Shown: positions 7,486 through 15,804, numbered from the stretch's first letter. The stretch: 19,462 nt of DNA from Pseudomonadota bacterium (GCA_023423775.1 JAFAEZ010000028.1:1-19462), one strand, 5' to 3'. Notes: generated from the letters alone by a model not told the origin. Numbers and translations: made by a program.

Positions 7486-7884
7486 ATGCTGAATCAGGCG
7501 TGCAACAATAAGGAACCGGGCGGGCCTTCCGAGGCGCAGCGGCGAATCGACGAGATCGTCGCGGAGGCGCGCAAGCAGCCGCGGCCGCTGTTCCGGCCGC
7601 CGCCGCCGCCGCCGCCGCCGCTGGACCCGTCCTCCTGCCTGATCGAGCAAAGGCTGGCCGAGGAGCTCGAATATGTGCGGAGGCTGGTCGAGATCATGGG
7701 CGATCAGCTCGCCAACGACGCCGCGGTGCTGCACCGCCATGCCGAGACGATGCAGGGTTTCGACCGGGTCAGCCAGATTCTGGGCCATTGCGCGAAGGTG
7801 ATCGCCACCGCCGACAAGGGCGCGGCGGCCGAGCGGATCGGCATGCAGGAGATGCGCAGCCGGCTGCTGCGGCGCGCGCTGTGA
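7486..7884 (+). CDS. Small proline-rich/helical hypothetical protein
   Basis: 132-residue protein I do not recognise beyond a feeling that similar proteins occur in sphingomonads. Three parts are visible: a charged helical N-terminus (SEAQRRIDEIVAEARKQ), a run of eight prolines (residues 38-45) from a perfect (CCG)8 tract, and a C-terminal region, EELEYVRRLVEIMGDQLANDAAVLHRHAETMQGFDRV onward, that looks alpha-helical and amphipathic and could form a coiled coil. No signal peptide or membrane span is seen. The start is supported by GGAGG at 7469-7473, spaced 12 bases from the ATG, which is rather long. It is divergent from dmeF. The low-complexity linker joining two helical parts suggests a scaffold or interaction protein, but no function can be assigned. 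Confidence 0.75.
   Translation: MLNQACNNKEPGGPSEAQRRIDEIVAEARKQPRPLFRPPPPPPPPLDPSSCLIEQRLAEELEYVRRLVEIMGDQLANDAAVLHRHAETMQGFDRVSQILGHCAKVIATADKGAAAERIGMQEMRSRLLRRAL
7597..7620 (+). repeat. (CCG)8 trinucleotide repeat
   Basis: Eight perfect CCG units in frame, coding for Pro8 in the small hypothetical protein. Gain or loss of a unit would keep the reading frame and change only linker length. Confidence 0.9.
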
Positions 7885-7932
7885 AGCGGCGGAGCGGCCG
7901 CCGGACGCCTTAGGAAAAGGGCGGAGCGGGGC

Positions 7933-8076
7933 TCAGCCCCAGCGCCAGCTCAGGCTCTCGACCAGGACGACGGCGCTTCGCGCCTCGCGCATCAGGGCGG
8001 CGCGCACGGCACTGTTCCATGCGACGGCGTCGAACGAGACCAGGGTTGCCAGCGATATCAGCACAGCCTTGAACAT
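7933..8076 (-). CDS. Small 47-residue membrane-anchored hypothetical protein
   Basis: Short ORF reading MFKAVLISLATLVSFDAVAW, then a basic/amphipathic stretch (NSAVRAALMREARSAVVLVE) and the tail SLSWRWG. The N-terminus is one hydrophobic helix that could be a signal anchor; the rest could lie on the membrane surface. I recall similar tiny proteins (hydrophobic start, AWN motif, Trp-rich end) in sphingomonads, which is why I annotate it. The start at 8076 excludes 27 upstream codons, which read as intergenic sequence. No convincing Shine-Dalgarno precedes the ATG. It lies in the 308-bp gap between two + strand small genes, on the opposite strand to both. Function unknown. Confidence 0.55.
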   Translation of the reverse strand: MFKAVLISLATLVSFDAVAWNSAVRAALMREARSAVVLVESLSWRWG

Positions 8077-8192
8077 GGCCGGAAGGATAGCGTGAGAGGG
8101 TTTCCAATTGGTTGCCGCAGGGCTGCGGACGGGCCGGAGGGAATCCCCTAAGCCCATGCCGGGCCCGGCTTTTCGGGCGCTGCATACCGTAA

Positions 8193-8453
8193 ATGGGGGA
8201 TGCCGCTGGAGGCGACATCCGTAATCTCTTTGGGGTGGGACTTGACAAGCTGGCCGAGGCGATCGCGACGTCGGCGCAGGCCCTGCGGGGGCAGGCGCTG
8301 CGCTGTCGGCTGGTGGCCGACCGCTACGGCCCCGGGCGCGGAGCGCCGATGTATGAGCTGGCGCAGAATCTGGAGCGGCAGGCCGACGAGCTCGAGCAGC
8401 GTGCCGCGGCGGTCTCGCTCAGTGACCTGCGCGAAGACGGGGAAGGCTGCTGA
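8193..8453 (+). CDS. Small helical hypothetical protein
   Basis: 86-residue ORF, unrecognised. The central part (GLDKLAEAIATSAQALRGQALRCRLVADRYG and YELAQNLERQADELEQRAAAV) has heptad-like Leu/Ala spacing and alternating charge, like a helical hairpin, which random frames rarely show. There is no signal peptide or membrane span. The ATG at 8193 has no visible Shine-Dalgarno; an in-frame GTG at 8235 is an alternative start. Its last 35 bases overlap the 3' end of the convergent LuxR-type regulator gene. A longer ORF in another frame over this region has a skewed Arg/Ala composition and is regarded as a shadow. Confidence 0.5.
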   Translation: MGDAAGGDIRNLFGVGLDKLAEAIATSAQALRGQALRCRLVADRYGPGRGAPMYELAQNLERQADELEQRAAAVSLSDLREDGEGC

Positions 8454-9516
8454 TCATCGCGACCAGCTCGGCCTGGCGGCCGCAGCCCATCTTGGTGGCG
8501 ATCGCCTTGAGCTGGGTGCGCACCGTGCTGATCGCCGCCTGACGCTCCTCGGCGAGGTTCTCGAGCGAGGCGCCCTCGGCGAGCCGGGCGGCCACTTCCG
8601 CTTCCGCCTGAGTGAGGCCGTAAAGGGTGCGCAGGCGGGCGGGGATGCTGGGGTCGCGCCGCGCCCGGTCGGTGGCGACAAGCAGGATGTGGCGCTCGGC
8701 ACCGTTGCGGCTGGCCGCGGCGACAGTCAGTTCGAGCGGTTCGCCGCCGGCGCGGTGGAGAAGCAGGGCGCTCGCCAAGCTGTCGTTGGCCGCGCCCGCC
8801 TGCGCCAGCGCGCGCTGAAGGGCCTGTTGATCGCGGGCCGCGCGGGCGGCAAGGCTGTGGCCGTGCAGCTTCAGCGGATCGCCCTGACGCAGCATCGCCT
8901 CAGCCGCGGCGTTGGCGTGGAGCAGGCGCCCCTGCAGGTTGAGGGTGAAGACTGCGTGGATGCTCATGTCCATCGCGGCCGTGGTCCCGCCCAACGCGCG
9001 GTCGGCAGCCCCGAGCTTGTTGCGGATCGCGATCATCTTGCCGAGATGGCCGAGCGTGCCGTTCATCCACTGCACCGTTTCGACCGCGAACGGCTCCTGG
9101 CTGCGGCCGCGGTGAAAACCGATCTCGGCGGTCATGCCGGCTGTGCGCAACGACGCGCCGAGGCAGTGGAACGTGTCGTCGCCCATCGGGCGGATCCATT
9201 CATTGTAGATCCGGCTATGGCCATAGACCGAGGGGGGCACCAGCGCGTTGCAATCCCAAGCTCGGTTGATGCAGGCAGGCTCACGCACCGCCTCCGACCA
9301 GAGATCGCAGTCGGCAAAATCGCGTTCGAACGAGACCATCGCGTCGGCTGCGAAATAGCCTGAATAAGAGATTTCCTCGCTGCCATTGGCAGGATCGCGC
9401 CAATGAAGCACGCCGGACCGCGCTCCGAGCGCATCGGCAAGGCGGGACGCGAGGTTGCCGAACGCTTCGTCATCGAGCGCGGCGTCGTAAATTTCCTCGG
9501 TGCGGATGGAATGCAT
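8419..9516 (-). CDS. LuxR/GerE-family transcriptional regulator with PAS-like sensor region
   Basis: 365-residue DNA-binding regulator. The C-terminal LuxR-type HTH occupies about residues 298-355 (LTQAEAEVAARLAEGASLENLAEE, then STVRTQLKAIATKMGCGRQAELV), matching the LTxxExEVxxLxAxG...TVRxxLxxIxxKxG pattern. A middle region (HAVFTLNLQGRLLHANAAAEAML, about 186-208) reads like a PAS fold. The N-terminal 170 residues look like an unassigned sensor module. No receiver domain or acyl-homoserine-lactone-binding domain is recognised, so it is not a standard two-component regulator or quorum-sensing LuxR. It is transcribed divergently from the autotransporter across a 231-bp region containing a palindrome. 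Control of itself or the autotransporter is plausible but unproven. A weak GGCGAG precedes the ATG. Confidence 0.85.
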   Translation of the reverse strand: MHSIRTEEIYDAALDDEAFGNLASRLADALGARSGVLHWRDPANGSEEISYSGYFAADAMVSFERDFADCDLWSEAVREPACINRAWDCNALVPPSVYGHSRIYNEWIRPMGDDTFHCLGASLRTAGMTAEIGFHRGRSQEPFAVETVQWMNGTLGHLGKMIAIRNKLGAADRALGGTTAAMDMSIHAVFTLNLQGRLLHANAAAEAMLRQGDPLKLHGHSLAARAARDQQALQRALAQAGAANDSLASALLLHRAGGEPLELTVAAASRNGAERHILLVATDRARRDPSIPARLRTLYGLTQAEAEVAARLAEGASLENLAEERQAAISTVRTQLKAIATKMGCGRQAELVAMISSLPRLRAGH

Positions 9517-9608
9517 CTACTCGCCTGGTCGAAGCTGGCGACCCGTCATCCGAAATTATGGTGCGACGCGCAAGAGGGCCGGATGGATGCCGGGGCGGTA
9601 AGCTCTTC

Positions 9609-9614
9609 ATTATC
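9609..9614 (-). promoter_or_regulatory. Candidate -10 box of the LuxR-type regulator gene
   Basis: GATAAT on the minus strand differs from TATAAT at one base. No -35 hexamer lies at the right spacing; instead the 16-bp palindrome ends 19 bases upstream and would be centred near -40 from the predicted start (about 9602). This is the layout of an activator-dependent promoter. The leader to the regulator ATG would be about 86 bases. Confidence 0.4.
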
Positions 9615-9633
9615 CAGTCTGATGTTGCTGCTT

Positions 9634-9649
9634 TCCCCCATATGGGGGA
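9634..9649. promoter_or_regulatory. Perfect 16-bp palindrome, candidate operator
   Basis: TCCCCCATATGGGGGA is perfectly self-complementary. It can be read as two 7-bp arms separated by TA, the 7-2-7 arrangement bound by NarL/GerE-type HTH dimers. It lies in the divergent region, 98 bp from the autotransporter ATG and 117 bp from the LuxR-type regulator ATG. The palindrome is seen directly; its role as a binding site is inferred. Confidence 0.5.
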
Positions 9650-9747
9650 TGTCCGCCCCGCGCTCCCGCGCCACAAGGCCCGCCGACGTGCATCGCGACC
9701 AGTTGGCCGCGCTTGCCATTTCTGTCGTGTCCGGAGGGGGGCAAAAA

Positions 9748-12700
9748 ATGCTTGCGAACCACAAAATCAAACTGTTGCTGACGACCGCGATCGTCGCCGG
9801 CGCCAATGTTGCCGCGATTACGCCGCTCCACGCCCAAGCTTACGGAATTCACAACACATCGTCCGAAACTCTTACCGTTACCAACCCCGAGGGCCAGGTG
9901 ATCGAGGGCGCGAAGATCGGCATCTTCGCCGAGGCCGGTCCGCTAGCACTCGACAATGCCGGCACGGTCCGCGGTAACGGCGCTTATGACGGCCTCGACG
10001 CCCCGCCGGAAGGCGGCATTACGATCTCGCAGGGCAATTCGAGCATCGCCAATAGCGGCACCATCTCGGGCGCCGGCTTCGGCGTCACCACCGCCCATTA
10101 TTTCAATCCCGCCACCAACCAGCTTGAAGCGCGCGCGACCGGCACGACGATCACCAACACCGGCACCATCCGGGGCGACAACAATGACGGCGTCCGCCTG
10201 ATCGGCGGCGGTAGCGTCACCAACAGCGGCACGATCCAGGGTCTTGCCGGTGCTGGCGCGGACGGCGTCTCGATGTTCGCGCTCAACGGACAGGATCGGA
10301 CCGGACGGCCTTCGATCGGGACGGTCACCAATGCGGACGGCGGTACGATCACCGGCCAGCGTTTCGGCATCCTCCTGACCGGCGGCGGCGTGATCGAGAA
10401 TGCGGGCGTGATCAGCGGCGCCTCGATCGCCGCTATCCAGATTCAGGCCGTCGCCGGCGACACCGGCCGCACCGGGACGCTGATCAACAGCGGCACGCTC
10501 CAGGGTGGGGCGGTGCTGTTCAATGTCGCGGGCACGGTCGACAATGATGGCGAGATTGTCGGCCTGACCGGCCTTGGCATCGGCGGGTCGGCCGAGCCGA
10601 CCGCAGTGAGCAACAGCGGCCGCATACAAGGCACGTCGGATTACGGCATCCACAATGGCGGCAGCGGCACGCTCACGATCACCAACGAAGCCGACGGCGT
10701 TATCGAAGGGGCCAAAAGCGGCATTTTCGCCCAAGAGGGCGCAATCGTCCTCGACAATGCCGGGACGATCATCGGCCACGGCACATATGATGGCCTTGCT
10801 GCCGAGCCCGATTCCGGAGTTACGATCGCGGTCGGGCCGTCGCGCGTCACGAACAGCGGCACGATCACCGGCGCCGGCGCCGGCATCAGCACGTCGCATT
10901 ATTACGATGCGGCCACCGACAGCCTGAAGCCGCTCGCGGCCGGCACGGAAATCATCAACAGCGGCACGATCACCGGCCAGAGCAATGACGGCGTCCGCCT
11001 GATCGGCGGCGGCACGGTCACCAACAGCGGCACGATCGAGGGTCGCGGCGGCGGCGGCGCCGACGGTGTCTCGATGTTCGCGCTGCAGGGCCAGGACACG
11101 AGCGGCCAGGCGTCGATCGGGACCGTCACCAACAGCGCCGACGGCACGATCTCCGGCCAGCGCTTTGGGGTCCTGCTGTCGGGCGGCGGCGTCGTCTCGA
11201 ACGAAGGCGCCGTGTCCGGCAATGCCGGCGCGCTGATCATCCAGGCCGTGGCCGGGGAGACCGGCAAGACCGCGACCGTGACCAACAGCGGCACCATGAC
11301 GGGCGGCGACGCGATCAGTATAGCCGGCAGGATCGCAACCGCGAGCATCACCAACAGCGGCACGATCGAGGGTACCGGTGCCTACGGCATCCACAACAGC
11401 TCAACCGGCACCGTTACCGTCAACAACGAGGCCGACGGCGTCATCGAAGGCGCCAAGAGCGGCATCTTCGGCCAGGAAGGCGCGGTCGTCGTCAGCAATG
11501 CCGGCACGATCATCGGACGCGGCACCTATGACGGCCTCGACGCCGAGCCAGATTCTGGCATCGTCCTGGCGATCGAAGGTTCGAGCGTCGTCAACAGCGG
11601 CACCATTACCGGCGCCGGCACCGGCATCAGCACTTCGCATTATTACAATGCGACCACCAACAGCCTCGAACCGCGCGCGGTCGGCATCACCGTCGTCAAT
11701 AGCGGCACGATCACCGGCGAGAACAATGACGCCATCCGCCTGATCGGCGGCGGCACGGTCGCCAACAGCGGCACGATCCAGGGCCTCGCCGGCGCCGGCA
11801 CCGACGGTGTCTCGATGTTCGCGCTGCAGGGCCAGGACACGAGCGGCGCCCCGATCCTCGGCACCGTCACCAACGAAGCCGGCGGCACGATCAGCGGCCA
11901 GCGTTACGGCCTCGCCCTCACCGGCGGCGCCAATGTGGAGAATGCCGGCACGATTTCCGGCAATGTCGGCGCAGTCCTGATCCAGGCGGTCGATGCGGGG
12001 AAGACCGCGACGCTGGCCAACAGCGGCACTCTGAACGGCGGCGTGGCCATCCTCGGCCAGATTGCCGCGTCGGACATCGCCAACAGCGGCACGATCGCGA
12101 CCACGGCCAACGGCGCCTCCGGCATTTACGTCTCGAACGGCTCGGCAACGATCGCCAACAGCGGCTCGATCACGACCAGCGGCTCCGGCGCGCACGGCGT
12201 GCTCGTCAACGCCACCGGCGCGGTCGCCATCACCAACACCGCGATCCTCACCTCCGGGCTCGATTCCTACGGCATCAACGTCACTGCTTCCGCGGGCGAT
12301 ATCGCGATCGACAGCGAGAGCGTGCGCGCGACCGGCAACGGCCAGACCTATGCGATCGGCGCGATCTCCAACGGCGGCGGCGACATCGTCATCAACAGCG
12401 GCACGGCCCTCGCCAGCGGAACCGACAACAGCCGCGGCATCTACGCGCTCGTAAACAATGGCGGCGACATCACGATCAACGCCGGCACCACCGTCGGCAA
12501 CACGCGCGCCATCTACACCTTCACCGGCACGGGCAAGACCACGATCGTCAGCGAGAACGCCACCGGAAACGGCGGCAATGCCATCGTCGGCCAGGGCGCT
12601 TCGCTGAGCATCACCAGCGGTATAGCCACGGGCACGGCCAACGCAGCTTTCTCGGCCGCGACGATCTTCGCCAACGCCGACACCGACGCGACGATCGTTG

Positions 12701-15700
12701 CCGACACCACGATCGCCCATGGCTACGGCCAGTACGGCATCCAGGCGCAGGCCACCGGTCTCGTCGACATCACCAGCGGCACCGTCACCACCGACGGCGA
12801 CTATGGCCAGGGCATCACGGTCTACGCCGGTGGCCCGGTCACCGTCGCAAGCGGCTCGATCGCCACCAATGGTTTGCTGTCGCACGGCATCGTCGTCGAC
12901 TCCGGCAGCAGCACGGCGCCGATCGACATCGCCAGTGCCACGATCGTCGCGGCGGGTGAGGAATCCGACGGCATTCGAATCGTCTCGGCGGGCGACGTAA
13001 CAATCGACGCGGGCTCGATCGCGGCCTTCGGCTACGCGGTCCGTTCGCTTGCCGGCGGAAATCTGGACGTCACCATCGGGGCCGGCCAAGCGGTGGCCGG
13101 CGATGTCGGCGCCATCCTGACCGCCACTTCGACCGACCTGGTTCGCAATGCCGGCCATATCACCGGCAAGATCGATCTCGCAGATGGCGACGACGCGCTC
13201 GAAAATTCGGGGCGCATCGATGGCGACGTCACCCTCGGCGCCGGCAGCGACACTCTCGTCCTGCTCACCGGTTCGACCGTCGATGGCGTGATTGACGGCG
13301 GCGACGGGCTCGACACCGTCACCCTGCGCGGCACCAGTGTGACGGCGACCCAGGCCCAGACGATCGCCGAAGCGACGAACTTCGAAAGCCTCGAAGTGGC
13401 GCAGGGTTATTGGACCGCTGCGCAGGCCGTCGGCGCGTTCGACCAGGTCACGATCGGCGCCAACGGCATTCTCGCAGTGCACGAACTGGTCACGCCGGCG
13501 GGGTCGGACAGTCCGATCGTGACGGGCTCGATCGTCAATAACGGTCTGCTCGTGCTCGATTTCGACAGCACCGAGACGCTGACCGACTTCGACGGGCTCG
13601 CCATCTCCGGAGCCGGCGGGGTCCGGCTCGAGGGCGAGGGCGTTTTCCACGTCGAGGGCAGCGACCTGACCTATACCGGCACCACCACGGTCGCCAATGG
13701 CGGGCTCGTGCTGACCGGCACGCTCGGCGGCGGCGTCGCGACCAGCGGCGACGGCACCTTCACGCTCGGCGACGGCGGGACGACCGGCGACTTTAGCGGC
13801 GACCTCGTCAATGACGGCCGCTTCGTCTTCAACCGCTCGGATGATTACGATTTTCTCGGTGCCTTCTCCGGCACCGGCGATTTCGCCAAGATGGGGGCCG
13901 GCACACTGACCTTTGCCGGTGACTACAGCTTCACCGGCACTACCCGCATCCTGGGCGGCGCCGTCCGCTTCGCGGGCCAGATCGATCCGGACACCGAGGT
14001 CGACCTGCAGAGCGGCAGCTTGGACATCAGCGGAACGTCGCAGACGGTTGCGGAACTCGCCGGCGCGAGCGGCACCAGCGTCGTGATCGAAGACGCCACG
14101 CTCACGATCGATCAGGACAGCAACAGCGCCTATGCCGGCGCCATCACAGGCGACGGCAGCCTGGTGAAGGAAGGCGATGGCCGCCTCAACCTGACCGGCG
14201 ACAGCACCTATACCGGCCCGACTTCGGTCAATGGCGGGACGCTCTCGGTCAACGGCTCGATCGTCTCCGACGTGACCGTCAACACTGGCGGCCGGCTGGG
14301 CGGCACCGGTACCCTCGCCGACGTCGTGGTTGCCGGCGGTGGCACCTTCGCGCCGGGCAATTCGATCGGTACGATCGACGTCGTCGGCAACGTCGCCTTT
14401 GCCGCCGGCTCGATCTTCGAGGTCGAGGCCAATGCGGCTGGGGCAGCCGACCGGATCAACGCCACCGGAACTGCCACGATCGCCAATGGCGCCCGGGTCA
14501 GCGTCCTGGCCGAGGCTGGGACTTATCGGCCGCGCACCGATTACACGATCCTGACCGCGCAGGCAGGCGTCACCGGCACTTTCTCGACGGTGACCTCGAA
14601 CCTGGCCTTCCTGACGCCGACCCTGGCCTATGGCGCCAATGCGGTGACGCTCCGTCTCTACCGGAACGACATCGAATTCGCCGACGTCGCCACCTCGTTC
14701 AACCAGGCGAGCACGGGCGCGGCGGTGCAGGCGCTCGGCATCGGCAACCCTCTGTTCGAGGATGCGCTGATCCAGAGCGAGGCGGGCGCACAGGCGGCGT
14801 TCGATGCCCTGTCCGGCGAGATCCACGCCAGCGTCCAGTCGGCGCTCGCCAATGACAGCCGTCACGTCCGCGACGCCCTGTTCGGGGCGACCCGGATCGG
14901 CGAGGGCATCGGCCTGTGGGGCAGCGCGATCGGCAGCTGGGGCGAGGCTGACGCCCGCGACGGCGTCGCCGAGCTCGAGACCGACCATCGCGGCCTGATG
15001 ACCGGCTTCACCTTCGGCGGCGCGAACTTCGTCGCCGGCATCGCGGCGGGGGTCAGCAACGCCGATTACGACGCCGACGCGCGCGGCAGCAAAGCCGATG
15101 TCGACAGCCAGTTCCTCGGCGCTCACCTCGGCTATGCCGCCGGGCCGTGGAGCGTGAAGGGCGGCCTCGCCTTCGGCTGGCACGACGTCGACACGAGCCG
15201 ATCGGTCGCCTTCGCAACGATCAATCAGTCGTCGGACGCGTCCTATGACGCGACCACGCGCCAGATCTTCGGCGAGGTCTCCTACGGCGTCGACATGAGC
15301 GGCTTCAGTCTGGCGCCGTTCGCCCGGCTCGCCCATGTCCGCACCAAGACGGACGGGTTCGCCGAAGCCGGCGGCAGCGCTGCGCTCACCGTCGACCGCG
15401 CGGTGCAGAACGTCCAGTTCCTGAACCTGGGCGTCCATGCCACCGGCCGCGCGGACGCGACCTTCCAGCCGCGCCTGTCGGTGAGCTGGCAGCATGGCTG
15501 GGGCGATCTGACCGGCGTCTCCAGTGCGGCCTTCACCGGCTCGACCGGGGACTTCCTGGTGGTCGGCTCGCGCCTGCCGCGCAACGCGGTGGCGGTCGAC
15601 GGCGGCTTCGACGTCGACTTGGGCCGTGTCCGCATCGGCGCTTCCTATGTCGGGTCGCTGTCGTCGGACTGGTCCGACCATGGCGCGAAGGCGAGCCTTA

Positions 15701-15714
15701 GCTTCAAGTTCTGA
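9748..15714 (+). CDS. Giant type Va autotransporter (adhesin-like) with repeat-rich passenger
   Basis: Secreted surface protein of 1988 residues. The start at 9748 is fixed by GGAGGGGGG at 9733-9741, spaced 6 bases, and a clear signal peptide of about 31 residues ending HAQA; the frame is open further upstream, but that stretch is not protein-like. Passenger: three large repeats from residues 32, 299 and 546 to about 788, full of NSGTI/TNSGTI beta-helix turns; degenerate repeats to about 1140; an Asp/Gly block with GGDGLDTVT near 1184; PATR-like segments near 1308, 1393 and 1483; then GGTFAPGNSIGTIDV, typical just before the autochaperone region. The beta-barrel runs from about 1720 (GLWGSAIGSWG) to the terminal Phe of SLSFKF, as the outer-membrane assembly machinery requires. 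No catalytic motif is seen, so adhesion or cell-cell contact is the best guess. Confidence 0.93.
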   Translation: MLANHKIKLLLTTAIVAGANVAAITPLHAQAYGIHNTSSETLTVTNPEGQVIEGAKIGIFAEAGPLALDNAGTVRGNGAYDGLDAPPEGGITISQGNSSIANSGTISGAGFGVTTAHYFNPATNQLEARATGTTITNTGTIRGDNNDGVRLIGGGSVTNSGTIQGLAGAGADGVSMFALNGQDRTGRPSIGTVTNADGGTITGQRFGILLTGGGVIENAGVISGASIAAIQIQAVAGDTGRTGTLINSGTLQGGAVLFNVAGTVDNDGEIVGLTGLGIGGSAEPTAVSNSGRIQGTSDYGIHNGGSGTLTITNEADGVIEGAKSGIFAQEGAIVLDNAGTIIGHGTYDGLAAEPDSGVTIAVGPSRVTNSGTITGAGAGISTSHYYDAATDSLKPLAAGTEIINSGTITGQSNDGVRLIGGGTVTNSGTIEGRGGGGADGVSMFALQGQDTSGQASIGTVTNSADGTISGQRFGVLLSGGGVVSNEGAVSGNAGALIIQAVAGETGKTATVTNSGTMTGGDAISIAGRIATASITNSGTIEGTGAYGIHNSSTGTVTVNNEADGVIEGAKSGIFGQEGAVVVSNAGTIIGRGTYDGLDAEPDSGIVLAIEGSSVVNSGTITGAGTGISTSHYYNATTNSLEPRAVGITVVNSGTITGENNDAIRLIGGGTVANSGTIQGLAGAGTDGVSMFALQGQDTSGAPILGTVTNEAGGTISGQRYGLALTGGANVENAGTISGNVGAVLIQAVDAGKTATLANSGTLNGGVAILGQIAASDIANSGTIATTANGASGIYVSNGSATIANSGSITTSGSGAHGVLVNATGAVAITNTAILTSGLDSYGINVTASAGDIAIDSESVRATGNGQTYAIGAISNGGGDIVINSGTALASGTDNSRGIYALVNNGGDITINAGTTVGNTRAIYTFTGTGKTTIVSENATGNGGNAIVGQGASLSITSGIATGTANAAFSAATIFANADTDATIVADTTIAHGYGQYGIQAQATGLVDITSGTVTTDGDYGQGITVYAGGPVTVASGSIATNGLLSHGIVVDSGSSTAPIDIASATIVAAGEESDGIRIVSAGDVTIDAGSIAAFGYAVRSLAGGNLDVTIGAGQAVAGDVGAILTATSTDLVRNAGHITGKIDLADGDDALENSGRIDGDVTLGAGSDTLVLLTGSTVDGVIDGGDGLDTVTLRGTSVTATQAQTIAEATNFESLEVAQGYWTAAQAVGAFDQVTIGANGILAVHELVTPAGSDSPIVTGSIVNNGLLVLDFDSTETLTDFDGLAISGAGGVRLEGEGVFHVEGSDLTYTGTTTVANGGLVLTGTLGGGVATSGDGTFTLGDGGTTGDFSGDLVNDGRFVFNRSDDYDFLGAFSGTGDFAKMGAGTLTFAGDYSFTGTTRILGGAVRFAGQIDPDTEVDLQSGSLDISGTSQTVAELAGASGTSVVIEDATLTIDQDSNSAYAGAITGDGSLVKEGDGRLNLTGDSTYTGPTSVNGGTLSVNGSIVSDVTVNTGGRLGGTGTLADVVVAGGGTFAPGNSIGTIDVVGNVAFAAGSIFEVEANAAGAADRINATGTATIANGARVSVLAEAGTYRPRTDYTILTAQAGVTGTFSTVTSNLAFLTPTLAYGANAVTLRLYRNDIEFADVATSFNQASTGAAVQALGIGNPLFEDALIQSEAGAQAAFDALSGEIHASVQSALANDSRHVRDALFGATRIGEGIGLWGSAIGSWGEADARDGVAELETDHRGLMTGFTFGGANFVAGIAAGVSNADYDADARGSKADVDSQFLGAHLGYAAGPWSVKGGLAFGWHDVDTSRSVAFATINQSSDASYDATTRQIFGEVSYGVDMSGFSLAPFARLAHVRTKTDGFAEAGGSAALTVDRAVQNVQFLNLGVHATGRADATFQPRLSVSWQHGWGDLTGVSSAAFTGSTGDFLVVGSRLPRNAVAVDGGFDVDLGRVRIGASYVGSLSSDWSDHGAKASLSFKF
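9841..12111 (+). repeat. Three large tandem repeats in the autotransporter passenger
   Basis: Units begin at Tyr-Gly-Ile-His-Asn at 9841, 10642 and 11383, giving lengths of 801 bp, 741 bp and about 729 bp (end approximate). Each unit carries, in order, EGAKxGIF, a GxYDGL or GTYDGL motif, a TxHYxxxTxxL motif, DxxRLIGGG, DGVSMFALxGQD and GTVTN. Units 2 and 3 share an exact 47-base match (11060-11106 and 11801-11847) at an offset of exactly 741 bp. Unit 1 is longer and more diverged. Confidence 0.9.
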
Positions 15715-15734
15715 TCGTTCGCCTGCGGGGGATT

Positions 15735-15762
15735 GGGGCCGGCTTGTCCGGCCCCTTTTTTT
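15735..15762 (+). terminator. Rho-independent terminator after the autotransporter
   Basis: A perfect 8-bp GC-only stem, GGGGCCGG/CCGGCCCC (15735-15742 and 15748-15755), with loop CTTGT, is followed at once by seven T. It begins 20 bp after the autotransporter stop and isolates it from the receptor gene downstream. Confidence 0.95.
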
Positions 15763-15804
15763 GAGCCGCTTCCCGGTCGCGTCGAGCCGGGGCGCAAGAA
15801 TGAA

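Noticed and set aside
8158..8173. GCCGGGCCCGGC followed by TTTT as a terminator.
   Set aside because: The palindrome leaves room for only a 4-bp stem once a loop is allowed, and the T run is too short.
8193..8202. ATGGGGGATG at the start of the 8193 ORF, identical to one half of the palindrome at 9642-9651.
   Set aside because: The other palindrome arm is missing and a 10-base match can occur by chance.
8200..9363. 387-codon plus-strand ORF.
   Set aside because: It lies opposite the LuxR-type regulator and has the skewed composition of a shadow frame.
9403..9747. In-frame upstream extension of the autotransporter ORF.
   Set aside because: It overlaps the LuxR-type regulator gene, is not protein-like, and a signal peptide with a strong ribosome binding site begins at 9748.
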